A DNA stretch of 64,000 bases from Clostridia bacterium (GCA_017409265.1 JAFQSY010000039.1:62001-126000), one strand, 5' to 3'; counted from the stretch's first letter, positions 8,653 to 17,155 are shown. Numbers and translations are program-made. Notes: a model not told the origin generated them from the letters alone.

Positions 8653-8681
8653 ATTATAACGCGGTATTCCTTTAAATTCAA
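8653..8681 (-). promoter_or_regulatory. promoter of the AraC-type gene
   Basis: On the minus strand TTGAAT (8676-8681), 17 bp and TATAAT (8653-8658), 25 bases before the start codon. Confidence 0.6.
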
Positions 8682-8784
8682 CAAAAAACAGACCAAAATT
8701 ATAAATATAACGACTGTTTTTGTAAGATTATCAAAAAAAGATGTGCTAAAATGATAAATAAGATATATTGTGGGAGGAATGGTT

Positions 8785-10197
8785 ATGATAAGATTCGGCA
8801 CAGGCGGCTGGAGAGCAATAATAGGTGATGATTTCATCGCTGATAATATCCGCCTTGTTGCGGCAGGTATTCTTGAGCTTGCAAAAGAGCAGGGCAAAAC
8901 CGCAAAGCCGATAATCATCGGCTATGACAGAAGATTTTTATCGGTTAATGCTGCAAAATGGGTTGCCGAAGTCCTTGCAGAGGGCGGGATAGAGGTCTGG
9001 TTTCTCAACCGCTCCGCGCCCACACCGCTTATCATGCATACCGTAAAAGACAAGGGGCTTCATTTCGGTATTGAAATAACCGCAAGCCACAATCCTGCAA
9101 ATTACAACGGAATAAAACTTTTTGTTGATGAGGGCAGGGATGCTCCCGTTGAGATTACGGAGCGCCTTGAAGCAATCATTGATTCAATGACCGAGCCCGT
9201 GAAGCATGTGGAATTTGATTCGGCGGTTGAGAAAGGAAAGATAGTCTATCTTCACAGCCCGTTCAATAAATTCCTTGATGATATAATCGGTCTGCTTGAT
9301 ATGCAGGCACTGCGTGACAGAGGTCTGCGTGTTCTTTTTGACACGATGCATGGCTCGGGCGCATATCCTCTTCAGGTTATTCTTTACACAGCCAGATGCA
9401 CTATTGATACAATAAACCTTGATAAGGACGCATATTTCGGCGGTCAGATGCCTGCTCCTACCGAGCAGACACTTGCTACGCTTACCGATATGGTAATCAA
9501 GGGCGGATATGATTTCGGCATTGCGATGGACGGTGACGGCGACAGACTCGGCATCGTTGATAAAAACGGAAGGTATATCAACGCAAACGAAATCCTCTGC
9601 ATGCTCTATTATTATCTTGTTAAATATAAGGGTTGGAAAGGAGCGGTTGTCAGAAATCTTGCAACAACTCATATGCTCGACAAGATTGCCGAAAGCTTTG
9701 GCGAAAAATGTTATGAGGTACCCGTCGGCTTTAAGCACATCTCTTCAAAGATTGATGAGGTTGATGCGGTTCTTGGCGGCGAATCCTCGGGCGGACTGAC
9801 AGTAAGAGGTCACATCCACGGCAAGGATTCCGTTTATGCCGCATCCCTTTTTGCGGAAATGGTCAGCGTTGTCGGCAAATCTCCGACTGAAATTGTTGAA
9901 GAGCTTGAAAAAGAATACGGCAAATATGAAATGGTTGAGGATAACCTTCATTTTGCACCCGAATATAAGCAGGTAATCAACGGAATCATCTTTGATGAAA
10001 AGAAACTGCCTGATTTCGGCAAGAAAATTGCAAAGGTTAATTACGAGGACGGCTGCAAGGTTTATTTTGAAGATGACAGCTTTGTTATCTGCCGTTTCTC
10101 GGGTACGGAGCCTCTTCTCCGAATTTTTGCGGAAAGCAGCGATGCAGAAACAGCAAAGGGATATATTTCTGCATTCAGAACATTTTTAAACATATAA
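8785..10197 (+). CDS. phosphoglucomutase/phosphomannomutase family protein (alpha-D-phosphohexomutase)
   Basis: This 470-residue enzyme carries all four family motifs. The phosphoserine loop is TASHNP with S101, the magnesium loop is DGDGDR at 249-254, the sugar-binding loop is GGESSGG, and the C-terminal phosphate-binding loop is RFSGTEP. It moves phosphate between the 1 and 6 positions of a hexose; whether it prefers glucose or mannose cannot be read. The start is ATG 8785, seven bases after GGGAGG; an ATG six bases earlier is too close to that site. It is alone on the plus strand with its own terminator, divergent from an AraC regulator. Confidence 0.92.
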   Translation: MIRFGTGGWRAIIGDDFIADNIRLVAAGILELAKEQGKTAKPIIIGYDRRFLSVNAAKWVAEVLAEGGIEVWFLNRSAPTPLIMHTVKDKGLHFGIEITASHNPANYNGIKLFVDEGRDAPVEITERLEAIIDSMTEPVKHVEFDSAVEKGKIVYLHSPFNKFLDDIIGLLDMQALRDRGLRVLFDTMHGSGAYPLQVILYTARCTIDTINLDKDAYFGGQMPAPTEQTLATLTDMVIKGGYDFGIAMDGDGDRLGIVDKNGRYINANEILCMLYYYLVKYKGWKGAVVRNLATTHMLDKIAESFGEKCYEVPVGFKHISSKIDEVDAVLGGESSGGLTVRGHIHGKDSVYAASLFAEMVSVVGKSPTEIVEELEKEYGKYEMVEDNLHFAPEYKQVINGIIFDEKKLPDFGKKIAKVNYEDGCKVYFEDDSFVICRFSGTEPLLRIFAESSDAETAKGYISAFRTFLNI

Positions 10198-10207
10198 ACT
10201 AATGTAA

Positions 10208-10236
10208 GGCGGGGCTTGGCTCCGCCATTGTTTTTT
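10208..10236 (+). terminator. terminator of the phosphohexomutase gene
   Basis: A GC-rich 7-bp stem (GGCGGGG with CTCCGCC, one G-T pair) and loop CTTGG are followed by ATTGTTTTTT. Confidence 0.85.
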
Positions 10237-10260
10237 GTTATATTAATTATCGGGGGTTGA

Positions 10261-10533
10261 AACTGCGGATTTCAGCTTTATGAAAAAGGGGTATTTGAGC
10301 TTGACCGCAGCAGGTTTGCACATCAGTTTCGTTTCAAGGATATCGACGAAACTGATGCCGCTAAAATGCAGTCATCCTCAATGAGCTTTGGGGGCGGTGC
10401 GGCGGGTGCAACGGTACTTGTTGACCCGGATACAGGGCTTTTGATGTTTTATGCCCACCACATGCTCAATCCGCAGGATCATATCTATCAGCCAAGACTC
10501 CGGAATGTTCTTTATGCGTGTATCAACAGATAA
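10261..10533 (+). pseudogene. remnant of a beta-lactamase-family serine hydrolase (C-terminal end only)
   Basis: An open stretch of 90 codons runs from just after an in-frame TGA (10258-10260) to a TAA at 10533. It lies beyond the mutase terminator, with no start codon or ribosome site at its head. Its end reads like the last part of class-C beta-lactamase/PBP4-type serine hydrolases: MSFGGGAAGATVLVDPDTG, then LMFYAHHMLNP and QPRLRNVLYACINR. These correspond to the family's FGHGGxxGTxxWVDPExxL and terminal helix. The SxxK and YxN catalytic motifs lie upstream in intact proteins and are absent here. It is best read as a decayed, 5'-deleted gene. A short internal ATG frame of about 55 codons could still be read, but this is unlikely. 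Confidence 0.65.
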
Positions 10534-10541
10534 CAAAACAA

Positions 10542-10575
10542 CAGCACCCTCAAGCTTTGAAACTTGAGGGTGCTG
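10542..10575. terminator. bidirectional hairpin terminator
   Basis: A 13-bp perfect stem (CAGCACCCTCAAG and its complement) with an 8-base loop. It sits 4 bases beyond the ktrA-like stop on the minus strand and has T-rich flanks on both sides. Confidence 0.85.
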
Positions 10576-10579
10576 ATAT

Positions 10580-11224
10580 TTATTTTGTAACCTTTCTTAC
10601 ATCCTCTTCTCTGCCGAGAACAAGAAGATGGTCGCCGATTTCAAATCGTCTTTCGCCTGTGATGACGGGTTTTACCTCGCCGTTATTCTTTGTTGCAAGA
10701 ACGCTTAAATTATATTTAACTCTGAAATTCAGCTCTTTAACAGTTTTACCTACCCAACGGTCATGAACATCAATTTCAAAAATTGAGTAATCTCCGCCGA
10801 GGTTGATGTAATCAAAAACATGCTCGTTGCTTTCACTTACGGCAAATCGTTCAGCCATGTTTTTTTCAGGATAGATAACTTCGTCTGCACCGTTTCGGAG
10901 AAGAAACTTTTCCTGAATATCCCTGTCAGCCTTGCTGATAACCTTTTTTGCGCCGCATTCCTTGAGCAGGCTTGTTATTTCAAGGCTGTTTTGGAAGTTT
11001 TCGCCGATGCATACAAAACAGGTGTCAAACGAAGGCACATCAAAGGTTTTGAGAACTTCAATATTGGTGCAGTCGCCGATTTTTGCGCTTACAACATAGG
11101 GGAGCATATCCTCAACGGCGGATTCTTCCTTATCAACTATCATAATTTCGCAATCCCTGCTTGCAAGGCAGCGGCAGAGATGATGGCCGAAATGACCCAT
11201 ACCTATAATAAGAAATGATTTCAT
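10580..11224 (-). CDS. ktrA: potassium uptake regulatory subunit, KtrA/TrkA type (single RCK unit)
   Basis: This 214-residue cytosolic protein has one RCK_N Rossmann domain, FLIIGMGHFGHHLC at residues 4-17 with an acidic residue closing strand 2 (IMIVDKEE). An RCK_C (TrkA-C) domain spans about 135-214, with FEIDVHDRWVGKTVKEL and GDHLLVLG. The length and single RCK unit fit KtrA, which gates a KtrB channel in response to ATP/ADP or c-di-AMP. It follows the KtrB-like gene by 8 bases in one operon. The ligand preference is not readable. Confidence 0.88.
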   Translation of the reverse strand: MKSFLIIGMGHFGHHLCRCLASRDCEIMIVDKEESAVEDMLPYVVSAKIGDCTNIEVLKTFDVPSFDTCFVCIGENFQNSLEITSLLKECGAKKVISKADRDIQEKFLLRNGADEVIYPEKNMAERFAVSESNEHVFDYINLGGDYSIFEIDVHDRWVGKTVKELNFRVKYNLSVLATKNNGEVKPVITGERRFEIGDHLLVLGREEDVRKVTK

Positions 11225-11232
11225 ACTAACAC

Positions 11233-12567
11233 CTATCCTATCGTGATTTTTTCTCTGGGATTTTTAACGGGCGGAGCGGCTTTCTTCTCCATAAGTGCGA
11301 GTGCAAACGAAACACTGCCGACCCTGCCGCAGAACATCAGAAATGCAACAATGAGCCTTGATGCCATCGCAAGGTCACGGGTGATTCCCGTAGTCATTCC
11401 GACTGTTCCGATTGCGGAAACGCATTCAAAAATAACATCGGAGATTTCAAGATTCGGCTGAATTGCGAGGATTGCGATTATTCCGATAATTGCAAGGCTG
11501 ATGTTCGTGAAAACGACGGAGCTTGCTTTGTGGATTGCATCCTTTTCAAGGCGTCTGCCGAAAATGCCCTTTGACTGACGTCTGGTAATTCCGTTAAAAG
11601 TCGAAATTGCAATAACTGCAAGAGTTGTTGTTTTTATGCCGCCTGCGGTTGACCCCGGCGAGCCGCCGACAAACATGAGAAATACGGTTAAAATTTTGCT
11701 TGCGGGGGAGAGCAATGCCGTGTCTGTTGAGTTGAAGCCTGCCGTTCTTGCTGTTACGGAATCAAAAACGGCATTGAGCAGGCTGTGACCGAATCCGAGC
11801 CCATCATTTGTGAAATCCTTTTCAAAAACGAAGAATAGAACTGTAGGCACAATAAGCAATATCGCAGTCACAGTAAGCACGATTTTTGTGTGAAGCTGAT
11901 AATATTTAAATTTGAGTTTTTTCTTGCTGATATCGTCCCAAACCAGAAATCCGATACCGCCGATTACTATTAATGCCGATACGGTTAGAATAACGACCGC
12001 ATCGTCTGAAAAGCCCGTAAGCGAAGCATAAGGTTCGGTTATACCCATGAGGTCAAAGCCTGCGTTGCAGAAGGCGGAAATTGAATGAAAAACAGAATAC
12101 CACATTCCTTTTGCAATACCGAAGCGGGGAATAAACCTTGTTGCGAGAAGAAGGGCGCCGACACCCTCGAAAATTGCTGTTCCTGTAATGATTTTTTTTG
12201 TCAGTAGTTTTATTCCGCCGATGTGTTCAGTGTTGATACTTTCAACCATAATTTCACGCTCACGCAAACCCATTTTGCGTTTGAGGAGCATTGAAAACAT
12301 CGTTGCTATTGTCATAAAACCCAGACCGCCGATCTGAATGAGCGAAATAATGACAACCTGCCCGAAAAGCGACCAGCTTGTTGCGGTATCAAGAACAATA
12401 AGACCCGTAACGCAAGACGAAGAAACGGCGGTGAAAAGTGCCGGCACAATACCTGCGCTTTCGCCACTTTGAGAAGCAAAGGGCAGCATAAGCAGCAGCG
12501 TGCCGAGAACTATTATCGAGATGTAGCCGAGTGCGATTATTCTTATCTGTGAAAATTTTCTTTTCAT
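11233..12567 (-). CDS. ktrB: potassium transporter membrane subunit, KtrB/TrkH type
   Basis: The start is ATG 12567, with AAGAGG six bases upstream; the frame remains open further up without a ribosome site. The 444-residue product is a SKT-superfamily channel with four M-P-M repeats. The selectivity-loop glycines lie in SSCVTGLIVLD, SAFCNAGFDL, VTARTAGFNST and AIGTVGMTTG. Length and partner suggest KtrB rather than full TrkH. It should import potassium, probably coupled to sodium or membrane potential, with the RCK protein encoded 8 bases downstream as its gate. A consensus-like promoter lies above it. Confidence 0.88.
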   Translation of the reverse strand: MKRKFSQIRIIALGYISIIVLGTLLLMLPFASQSGESAGIVPALFTAVSSSCVTGLIVLDTATSWSLFGQVVIISLIQIGGLGFMTIATMFSMLLKRKMGLREREIMVESINTEHIGGIKLLTKKIITGTAIFEGVGALLLATRFIPRFGIAKGMWYSVFHSISAFCNAGFDLMGITEPYASLTGFSDDAVVILTVSALIVIGGIGFLVWDDISKKKLKFKYYQLHTKIVLTVTAILLIVPTVLFFVFEKDFTNDGLGFGHSLLNAVFDSVTARTAGFNSTDTALLSPASKILTVFLMFVGGSPGSTAGGIKTTTLAVIAISTFNGITRRQSKGIFGRRLEKDAIHKASSVVFTNISLAIIGIIAILAIQPNLEISDVIFECVSAIGTVGMTTGITRDLAMASRLIVAFLMFCGRVGSVSFALALMEKKAAPPVKNPREKITIG

Positions 12568-12599
12568 TTTTAACCTCTTAAGAGATAGATAATATATTA

Positions 12600-12628
12600 A
12601 TATTACCATATAATATCTCATTTTTCAA
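12600..12628 (-). promoter_or_regulatory. promoter of the ktrBA-type operon
   Basis: On the minus strand TTGAAA (12623-12628), 17 bp and TAATAT (12600-12605). It is arranged back to back with the PHP gene promoter. Confidence 0.65.
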
Positions 12629-12636
12629 CAGCATAC

Positions 12637-12665
12637 TTGCATTTGATGCTTTGCGGTGATAAAAT
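12637..12665 (+). promoter_or_regulatory. promoter of the PHP gene (extended -10)
   Basis: TTGCAT (12637-12642), a 17-bp spacer ending in TGA, and TAAAAT (12660-12665) lie 21 bases before the start codon, leaving a very short leader. Confidence 0.65.
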
Positions 12666-12686
12666 ATAGAAAAATTTTAAGAAGTG

Positions 12687-13532
12687 ATGTTTTTGGAAAA
12701 ATATATTGATTTGCATACTCATTCTCTCAAATCCGATGGCTCGATGACTCCTGCTGAGGTTGTGAACGAGGCGAAAAGAGCGGGGCTTGCGGCAATTGCG
12801 CTTTCCGACCATGACACGGTTGACGGAATTGAAGAGGCGGTTGCAGAGGGGGAGAGAATAGGCGTTGAGGTTATCCCTGCAATCGAGTTTTCGGTTATCT
12901 CGAAAACTGAAACCCATATTCTCGGATATTTTATTGATATCAATAATCCCGATTTGCAAAGAGTGCTCAAAGAGGTTGTTGACCTGCGCATACAGCGCAA
13001 TTACGTCACCTGTCAAAGGCTTAATGAACTTGGCTTTGATATTACGATTGAAGAGGTGCGTGCTCTTGCACCGAATAATTTTGTCGGCAGAGCTCATTTT
13101 GCAAGAGTGCTCATGGATAAGGGCTACACCAAGAGTGTCAAAGAGGGTTTTGATAAATATATGTCCGCAGGGCAGTATGCCTATTGCGAAAAGCAGAGGC
13201 TTACTGCCAAAGAAGCAATAGAGCTTATCGGAAAATGCGGCGGACTTTCATTCCTTGCCCATCCGCATTTGACACAGCTTGATGATAATGAAATCAAATT
13301 ATTCCTTGAAGAGCTTAAGGGTTACGGGCTCAACGGACTTGAGGGATATTATACCGATTATACCCCCGAAATGCAGGAAAAGTATCAGACCATGGCGAAA
13401 GAAATGGGGTTGATGATTTCGGGCGGTACGGATTTTCACGCAAAAATGAAGCCACACATTTCAATCGGTACGGGTCTCGGAAATATGAGAATACCGTATA
13501 CGGTACTGGAAGAAATAAAAAAAGCGTTGTGA
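12687..13532 (+). CDS. PHP domain metal-dependent phosphoesterase
   Basis: This 281-residue protein (one residue longer if the GTG at 12684 is used) has the PHP barrel motifs: DLHTHSLKSDG near residues 7-17, ALSDHDTVDG, FLAHPH, and a closing SGGTDFHA. These His and Asp residues bind the di- or trinuclear metal centre. Relatives such as TrpH/YciV act as 3',5'-nucleoside bisphosphate phosphatases or 5'-3' exonucleases on short RNA, so an RNA- or nucleotide-phosphatase role is likely but unproven. There is no clear Shine-Dalgarno site and the leader is very short. The stop codon lies inside its terminator hairpin. Confidence 0.82.
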   Translation: MFLEKYIDLHTHSLKSDGSMTPAEVVNEAKRAGLAAIALSDHDTVDGIEEAVAEGERIGVEVIPAIEFSVISKTETHILGYFIDINNPDLQRVLKEVVDLRIQRNYVTCQRLNELGFDITIEEVRALAPNNFVGRAHFARVLMDKGYTKSVKEGFDKYMSAGQYAYCEKQRLTAKEAIELIGKCGGLSFLAHPHLTQLDDNEIKLFLEELKGYGLNGLEGYYTDYTPEMQEKYQTMAKEMGLMISGGTDFHAKMKPHISIGTGLGNMRIPYTVLEEIKKAL

Positions 13533-13548
13533 AAACAACGCTTTTTTT
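13523..13548. terminator. hairpin terminator overlapping the PHP stop codon
   Basis: The stem AGCGTTGT/ACAACGCT with loop GAAA is flanked by A-run and T-run, so it can work in both directions between the converging PHP and TtcA-like genes. Confidence 0.8.
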
Positions 13549-14258
13549 CAATATCCGTTTATCTCTTTTCTCTGCATTGCACCGAGAATTTTATTGCGCA
13601 CATCGCCGTATTTCTTTTCAAGACCGCTGAGCATTTCCTTGACCTCCTGTCTTTCGGTGTTACCGTCAGCAGGACAGTTACTTTTAATTGTCGGCAGATT
13701 TTCTTTTCTTACGACTCTTGCACAGTCGCTCTCTCTTGCAAAAATCATCGGTCTTATCATATAGATATCCTTGCGTGAAAGATAGGTTACGGGCATAAAG
13801 CAGTCAAGTGTGCCTCCGTTGAAAAGATTCATAATAAAAGTTTCTGCAAGGTCATCAAGATGATGACCGAGGGCGATTTTATTACAGTTTGCTGCCTTTG
13901 CGGCATCATGCAGAGCGCCTCTGCGCATTCTTGCGCACAGACTGCAGGGGTTGCTCTCTTTTCTTATGTCAAAAATAACCTCTGCAAGCTGAGTCCTTTT
14001 TATGATATATTCAACATCAAGCTTTTTGCAAAGCTCTTCAATTCCGGAATAGTCCGCATCAACTCCGCCGAAACGGGGGTCGAGGGTTATTGCAACAATC
14101 TCGAATTGTTCGGGATAGAATCTGCGAAGGTTTGCCATGCCTGCAAGAAGGGCAATTGAGTCCTTTCCGCCTGAAACGCCGATTGCTATGCGGTCGCCTT
14201 CTTTTATCATTTCATATTGTTGGCAGGCGGCTCTCATGTGACTTAAAAGTTTTTGCAT
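13548..14258 (-). CDS. TtcA-like PP-loop ATPase (tRNA 2-thiolation type)
   Basis: This 236-residue protein has the PP-loop SGGKDS at 29-34 and a CSLC pair (C105, C108) after NP. The ALGHHLDDLAETFIMNLF helix and a final CPADGNTERQEVKEML stretch match TtcA-type enzymes. TtcA adenylates cytidine-32 of certain tRNAs and replaces its oxygen with sulfur, using an iron-sulfur cluster bound by such cysteines. Whether this homologue makes 2-thiocytidine or another thiolation is not certain. It follows ymdB by 10 bases on the same strand and is probably co-transcribed. Confidence 0.82.
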   Translation of the reverse strand: MQKLLSHMRAACQQYEMIKEGDRIAIGVSGGKDSIALLAGMANLRRFYPEQFEIVAITLDPRFGGVDADYSGIEELCKKLDVEYIIKRTQLAEVIFDIRKESNPCSLCARMRRGALHDAAKAANCNKIALGHHLDDLAETFIMNLFNGGTLDCFMPVTYLSRKDIYMIRPMIFARESDCARVVRKENLPTIKSNCPADGNTERQEVKEMLSGLEKKYGDVRNKILGAMQRKEINGY

Positions 14259-14268
14259 AATTAATACC

Positions 14269-15039
14269 TTATTCTATAATAACAGGCTCAACGCTTACTG
14301 CTTTGCCAGTTTTGTTGTCAATTTCAAAAATACAGCCGTTCATCATGCATTCGCCATCTGCTGTGTCAAATCTCGCAGGCATGCCCGTGCGGAGCCACTC
14401 TATTGAAATCTCGGGCTTTACGCCGAGAACGGATTGCTTTGGACCTGTCATGCCGAGGTCGGTTATATATGCTGTGCCCTTGGGCAGAATCTGCGCATCG
14501 TTGGTCATAACATGGGTATGAGTGCCGAAAACGGCGGAAACCATGCCGTCAAGATAAAAACCCATTGCTCTTTTTTCGGCGGTAGCCTCTGCATGAAAAT
14601 CAACGAGAATAATTTTGCAATCCGAAAGCTTCGGAAGAATTTCATCAACCGCAGTAAAAGGATTATCGCAATTATCCATATACACATTGCCCGAAAGATT
14701 GATTATTCCGACTCGTGCAAAACCCATGTCAACGGTTGAATATCCTTTTCCGGGATTACCCTTGTGGAAGTTCGCCGGGCGGATGATATCGCTGCGTTCG
14801 TCAAGCATTTCATAAAATTCACGGCGGCGGTAAACATGGTTGCCTGTTGTTATGAAATCCACTCCGCTGTCAAAAAGATACTGTGCGGAAACAGGGGTTA
14901 TACCGTTGCCGACGGCGGAATTTTCTCCGTTTGCAATGCAAAGGTCAATGTTTTTCAGCTTTTTGTATGCAGGCAGATTGCTGCGCAGAAATTCGCAGCC
15001 CTTTGCCGATACAACATCGCCGATAACAAGAATATTCAT
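14269..15039 (-). CDS. ymdB: YmdB family metallophosphoesterase
   Basis: This 256-residue protein matches the YmdB/TIGR00282 family: NILVIGDVV with D8 as first metal ligand, ANGENSA with E39, TTGNHVYRRRE, ILVDFHAEATAEKRAMG and VFGTHTHVMT. In Bacillus subtilis YmdB is a cyclic-nucleotide phosphodiesterase that affects RNase Y-dependent mRNA turnover, biofilm and motility choices. Here, as there, it lies directly downstream of rny. A strong hairpin stands between the two, and AAGGTGA precedes the ATG, so some transcripts may stop before it. The TtcA-like gene follows 10 bases later. Confidence 0.9.
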   Translation of the reverse strand: MNILVIGDVVSAKGCEFLRSNLPAYKKLKNIDLCIANGENSAVGNGITPVSAQYLFDSGVDFITTGNHVYRRREFYEMLDERSDIIRPANFHKGNPGKGYSTVDMGFARVGIINLSGNVYMDNCDNPFTAVDEILPKLSDCKIILVDFHAEATAEKRAMGFYLDGMVSAVFGTHTHVMTNDAQILPKGTAYITDLGMTGPKQSVLGVKPEISIEWLRTGMPARFDTADGECMMNGCIFEIDNKTGKAVSVEPVIIE

Positions 15040-15059
15040 GTTAAATCACCTTGAAAAAT

Positions 15060-15085
15060 AAGGGACTGCAAGAGCGCAGTCCCTT
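15060..15085 (-). terminator. terminator between rny and ymdB
   Basis: A 10-bp perfect stem (AAGGGACTGC and its complement) with a 6-base loop is followed on the minus strand by ATTTTTCAAGG. It should end or reduce rny transcripts before ymdB. Confidence 0.8.
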
Positions 15086-15097
15086 TTAGTTTGTTGA

Positions 15098-16654
15098 TTA
15101 TTTAGCGTAGTCAACGGTTCTGCTTTCTCTGATAATGTTGACCTTAATCTGACCGGGATATTCCATGCTTTCCTCAATCTTTTTAGCAACATCTCTTGCG
15201 AGAAGAACCATCTTATCGTCATTGATAACTTCAGGCTTAACCATAATGCGGACTTCACGGCCTGCCTGGATTGCAAATGAGCGGTCAACGCCCTCAAAGG
15301 ATTCTGCAATTTCTTCAAGCTTCTGAAGGCGCTTGATGTAGTTCTGAACATCCTCGCGTCTTGCTCCGGGTCTTGCAGCGGAAATTGCGTCTGCAGCCTG
15401 AACAAGGATAGCGGTGATTGTTTTTGCTTCAACATCGCCGTGGTGAGCCTTGATTGCATGAAGAATATTATCGTTTTCCTTATATTTTTTAGCAAATTCA
15501 ACGCCGAGGTCAACGTGCGAGCCTTCCATTTCGTGGTCAAGAGCCTTGCCGATATCATGAAGCAAGCCTGCTCTCTTTGCTGTTCTGACGTCGGTGCCAA
15601 GTTCCGATGCCATAAGACCTGCGATATATGAAACCTCAAGTGAGTGGTTGAGCACGTTCTGACCGTAGCTTGTGCGGTATCTGAGCTTACCGATGAGCTT
15701 AACTATTTCGGGATGAACATTGTTGACGCCTGCGTCGATGAGTGCATGCTCACCGGTCTGCTTGATGGTTGCTTCAACCTCACGTTTTGCCTTGTCATAC
15801 ATTTCTTCGATTCTTGCGGGGTGGATTCTGCCGTCAGCGATGAGTTTTTCAAGAGTGAGTCTTGCGATTTCTCTGCGAACGGGGTCGAAGCTTGAAACGG
15901 TTATAGCTTCGGGAGTATCGTCAATGATAAGGTCAACGCCTGTTATCATTTCAAGAGTTCTTACGTTTCTGCCTTCACGGCCGATGATTCTGCCCTTCAT
16001 TTCGTCATTGGGAAGAGCGACAACCGAAACGGTTGCTTCCGCAACATGGTCTGCAGCGCAGCGCTGGATTGCGGTGGTGATGATTTCTCTTGCGAGAGTA
16101 TCTGCCTCATCCTTTGCTTTCTGCTCGATTTCCTGAATCTTGACAGCTTTTTCGTGGTTGAGGTCTTCGTCAAGAACGCTGAGGATATAGTCCTTTGCTT
16201 GTTCCTTTGTGAAGCCTGAAATTCTTTCAAGCATATCAAACTGACTTTTCTTTATGCTCTCGATTTCTTCAAGGCGTTCATCTGCGTTTTTGATTTTACC
16301 GTTGAGAACTTCTTCTTTCTTTTCAAGGTTTTCACTCTTCTTGTCAAGAGTTTCTTCCTTTTGGGTTATGCGGCGCTCCATTCTCTGAACTTCGTTGCGC
16401 CTTTCGCGAAGCTCTTTTTCGGTTTCGGTTCTTTGCTTATGGATTTCATCCTTTGCCTCAAGGATTGCTTCCTTTTTCTTTGCTTCAGCAGCTGCAATGG
16501 CATCGCTGACGATTTTGTTTGCTTCCTGTTCAGCAGAGCCGATAGCTGCTTCCGCAACCTTCTTCCTATGTAAACCGCCGAGCACGAAGCCGAGAGCAAT
16601 GCCCACAACGAGTGCAACAACTGCGGCAATAAGAATTATAATCCAATCATCCAA
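15098..16654 (-). CDS. rny: ribonuclease Y
   Basis: This endoribonuclease starts mRNA decay at the inner membrane. I place the start at TTG 16654 because AGGAGG lies 11 bases upstream; the frame extends 16 codons to another TTG at 16702 that has no ribosome site. The 518 residues match the usual length. A membrane helix lies at about 5-27 ([17 protein letters not shown]), and a long charged coiled coil runs to about 190. A KH domain has [10 protein letters not shown] near 220, and the HD domain has LLHDIGKA with H366-D367. ymdB follows downstream. A consensus promoter 130 bases upstream leaves a leader containing a small hairpin. Confidence 0.93.
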   Translation of the reverse strand: MDDWIIILIAAVVALVVGIALGFVLGGLHRKKVAEAAIGSAEQEANKIVSDAIAAAEAKKKEAILEAKDEIHKQRTETEKELRERRNEVQRMERRITQKEETLDKKSENLEKKEEVLNGKIKNADERLEEIESIKKSQFDMLERISGFTKEQAKDYILSVLDEDLNHEKAVKIQEIEQKAKDEADTLAREIITTAIQRCAADHVAEATVSVVALPNDEMKGRIIGREGRNVRTLEMITGVDLIIDDTPEAITVSSFDPVRREIARLTLEKLIADGRIHPARIEEMYDKAKREVEATIKQTGEHALIDAGVNNVHPEIVKLIGKLRYRTSYGQNVLNHSLEVSYIAGLMASELGTDVRTAKRAGLLHDIGKALDHEMEGSHVDLGVEFAKKYKENDNILHAIKAHHGDVEAKTITAILVQAADAISAARPGARREDVQNYIKRLQKLEEIAESFEGVDRSFAIQAGREVRIMVKPEVINDDKMVLLARDVAKKIEESMEYPGQIKVNIIRESRTVDYAK

Positions 16655-16787
16655 TTGCGTAGTTTCCTCCTTTTCTTTTGGATTTGGTGACGTTTCCGTC
16701 AATATAGTAATTTACCGAAAAATCAACTAATGGTGTATCAAAGCACGAAATGTGCTTATCTTGGCACAAAATAACACCATTGTATTA

Positions 16788-16816
16788 ATAGTATACTTTT
16801 AAGAGGATATTGTCAA
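16788..16816 (-). promoter_or_regulatory. promoter of rny
   Basis: On the minus strand TTGACA (16811-16816), 17 bp and TACTAT (16788-16793). It is about 30 bp from, and back to back with, the thrS promoter. Confidence 0.75.
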
Positions 16817-16847
16817 GTTTTTTATAAACATTTCATCAATTTTTCTA

Positions 16848-16876
16848 TTGACTTTGGAGTTTCGGAGTGATAATAT
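16848..16876 (+). promoter_or_regulatory. promoter of the T-box/thrS transcript
   Basis: TTGACT (16848-16853), a 17-bp spacer ending in TGA, and TAATAT (16871-16876). Transcription should start near 16883, just before the T-box leader. Confidence 0.75.
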
Positions 16877-16882
16877 AATGAT

Positions 16883-17124
16883 AATATTTGAAATCGCTGA
16901 AGCAGAAGGCTGTTTGCAGCAGAACTTTTATCAGAGAACCGCTTCGCCGGCTGAAAGGGCGGTAAAGTTCAGCAATCAGTTACCGCCTGCCGAGTGCCGC
17001 CGTATTCAAGGTGTGCCGTATCAGCCGCGTTAAGGCTGCATGAGAGCCGATTTATGTCGGAATTACGGGTGGAACCGTGGAGTATATTATGCTTCATCCT
17101 GTTTGTGCAGGGTGGAGCTTTTTT
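16883..17124 (+). ncRNA. T-box riboswitch upstream of thrS
   Basis: The roughly 240-base leader ends in the conserved T-box GGGTGGAACCGTGG (17067-17080), preceded by a structured region. It is followed by a terminator stem (GCTTCATCCTG 17091-17101 with CAGGGTGGAGC 17108-17118) and TTTTTT. Uncharged tRNA-Thr should stabilise an antiterminator using the T-box and allow thrS expression; charged tRNA leads to termination. The bulge reads TGGA, which would pair with a UCCA tRNA end. I could not assign the specifier codon firmly; an ACC at 16938-16940 is one candidate. The reading frame that enters this leader from 16994 is not a coding extension. Confidence 0.85.
17091..17124 (+). terminator. T-box attenuator terminator
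   Basis: An 11-bp stem with wobble pairs, a 6-base loop and a run of six T. It lies 31 bases before the thrS start codon and is the regulated off-state of the T-box. Confidence 0.85.
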
Positions 17125-17155
17125 ATTTGTAAATTATGGAAAGGAAATGATAGAT

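Noticed and set aside
8718..8752. Promoter for the phosphohexomutase gene
   Set aside because: A TGC-TAAAAT -10 candidate exists, but there is no -35 at a workable distance, so it was not listed.
15046..15639. 197-codon frame on the minus strand inside rny
   Set aside because: Same strand, different phase from rny; the composition is that of a shadow frame and it spans the rny terminator.
16994..17146. Open frame extending thrS upstream by about 50 codons
   Set aside because: It runs through the T-box and its terminator and has no ribosome site; ThrRS proteins begin at the TGS domain.
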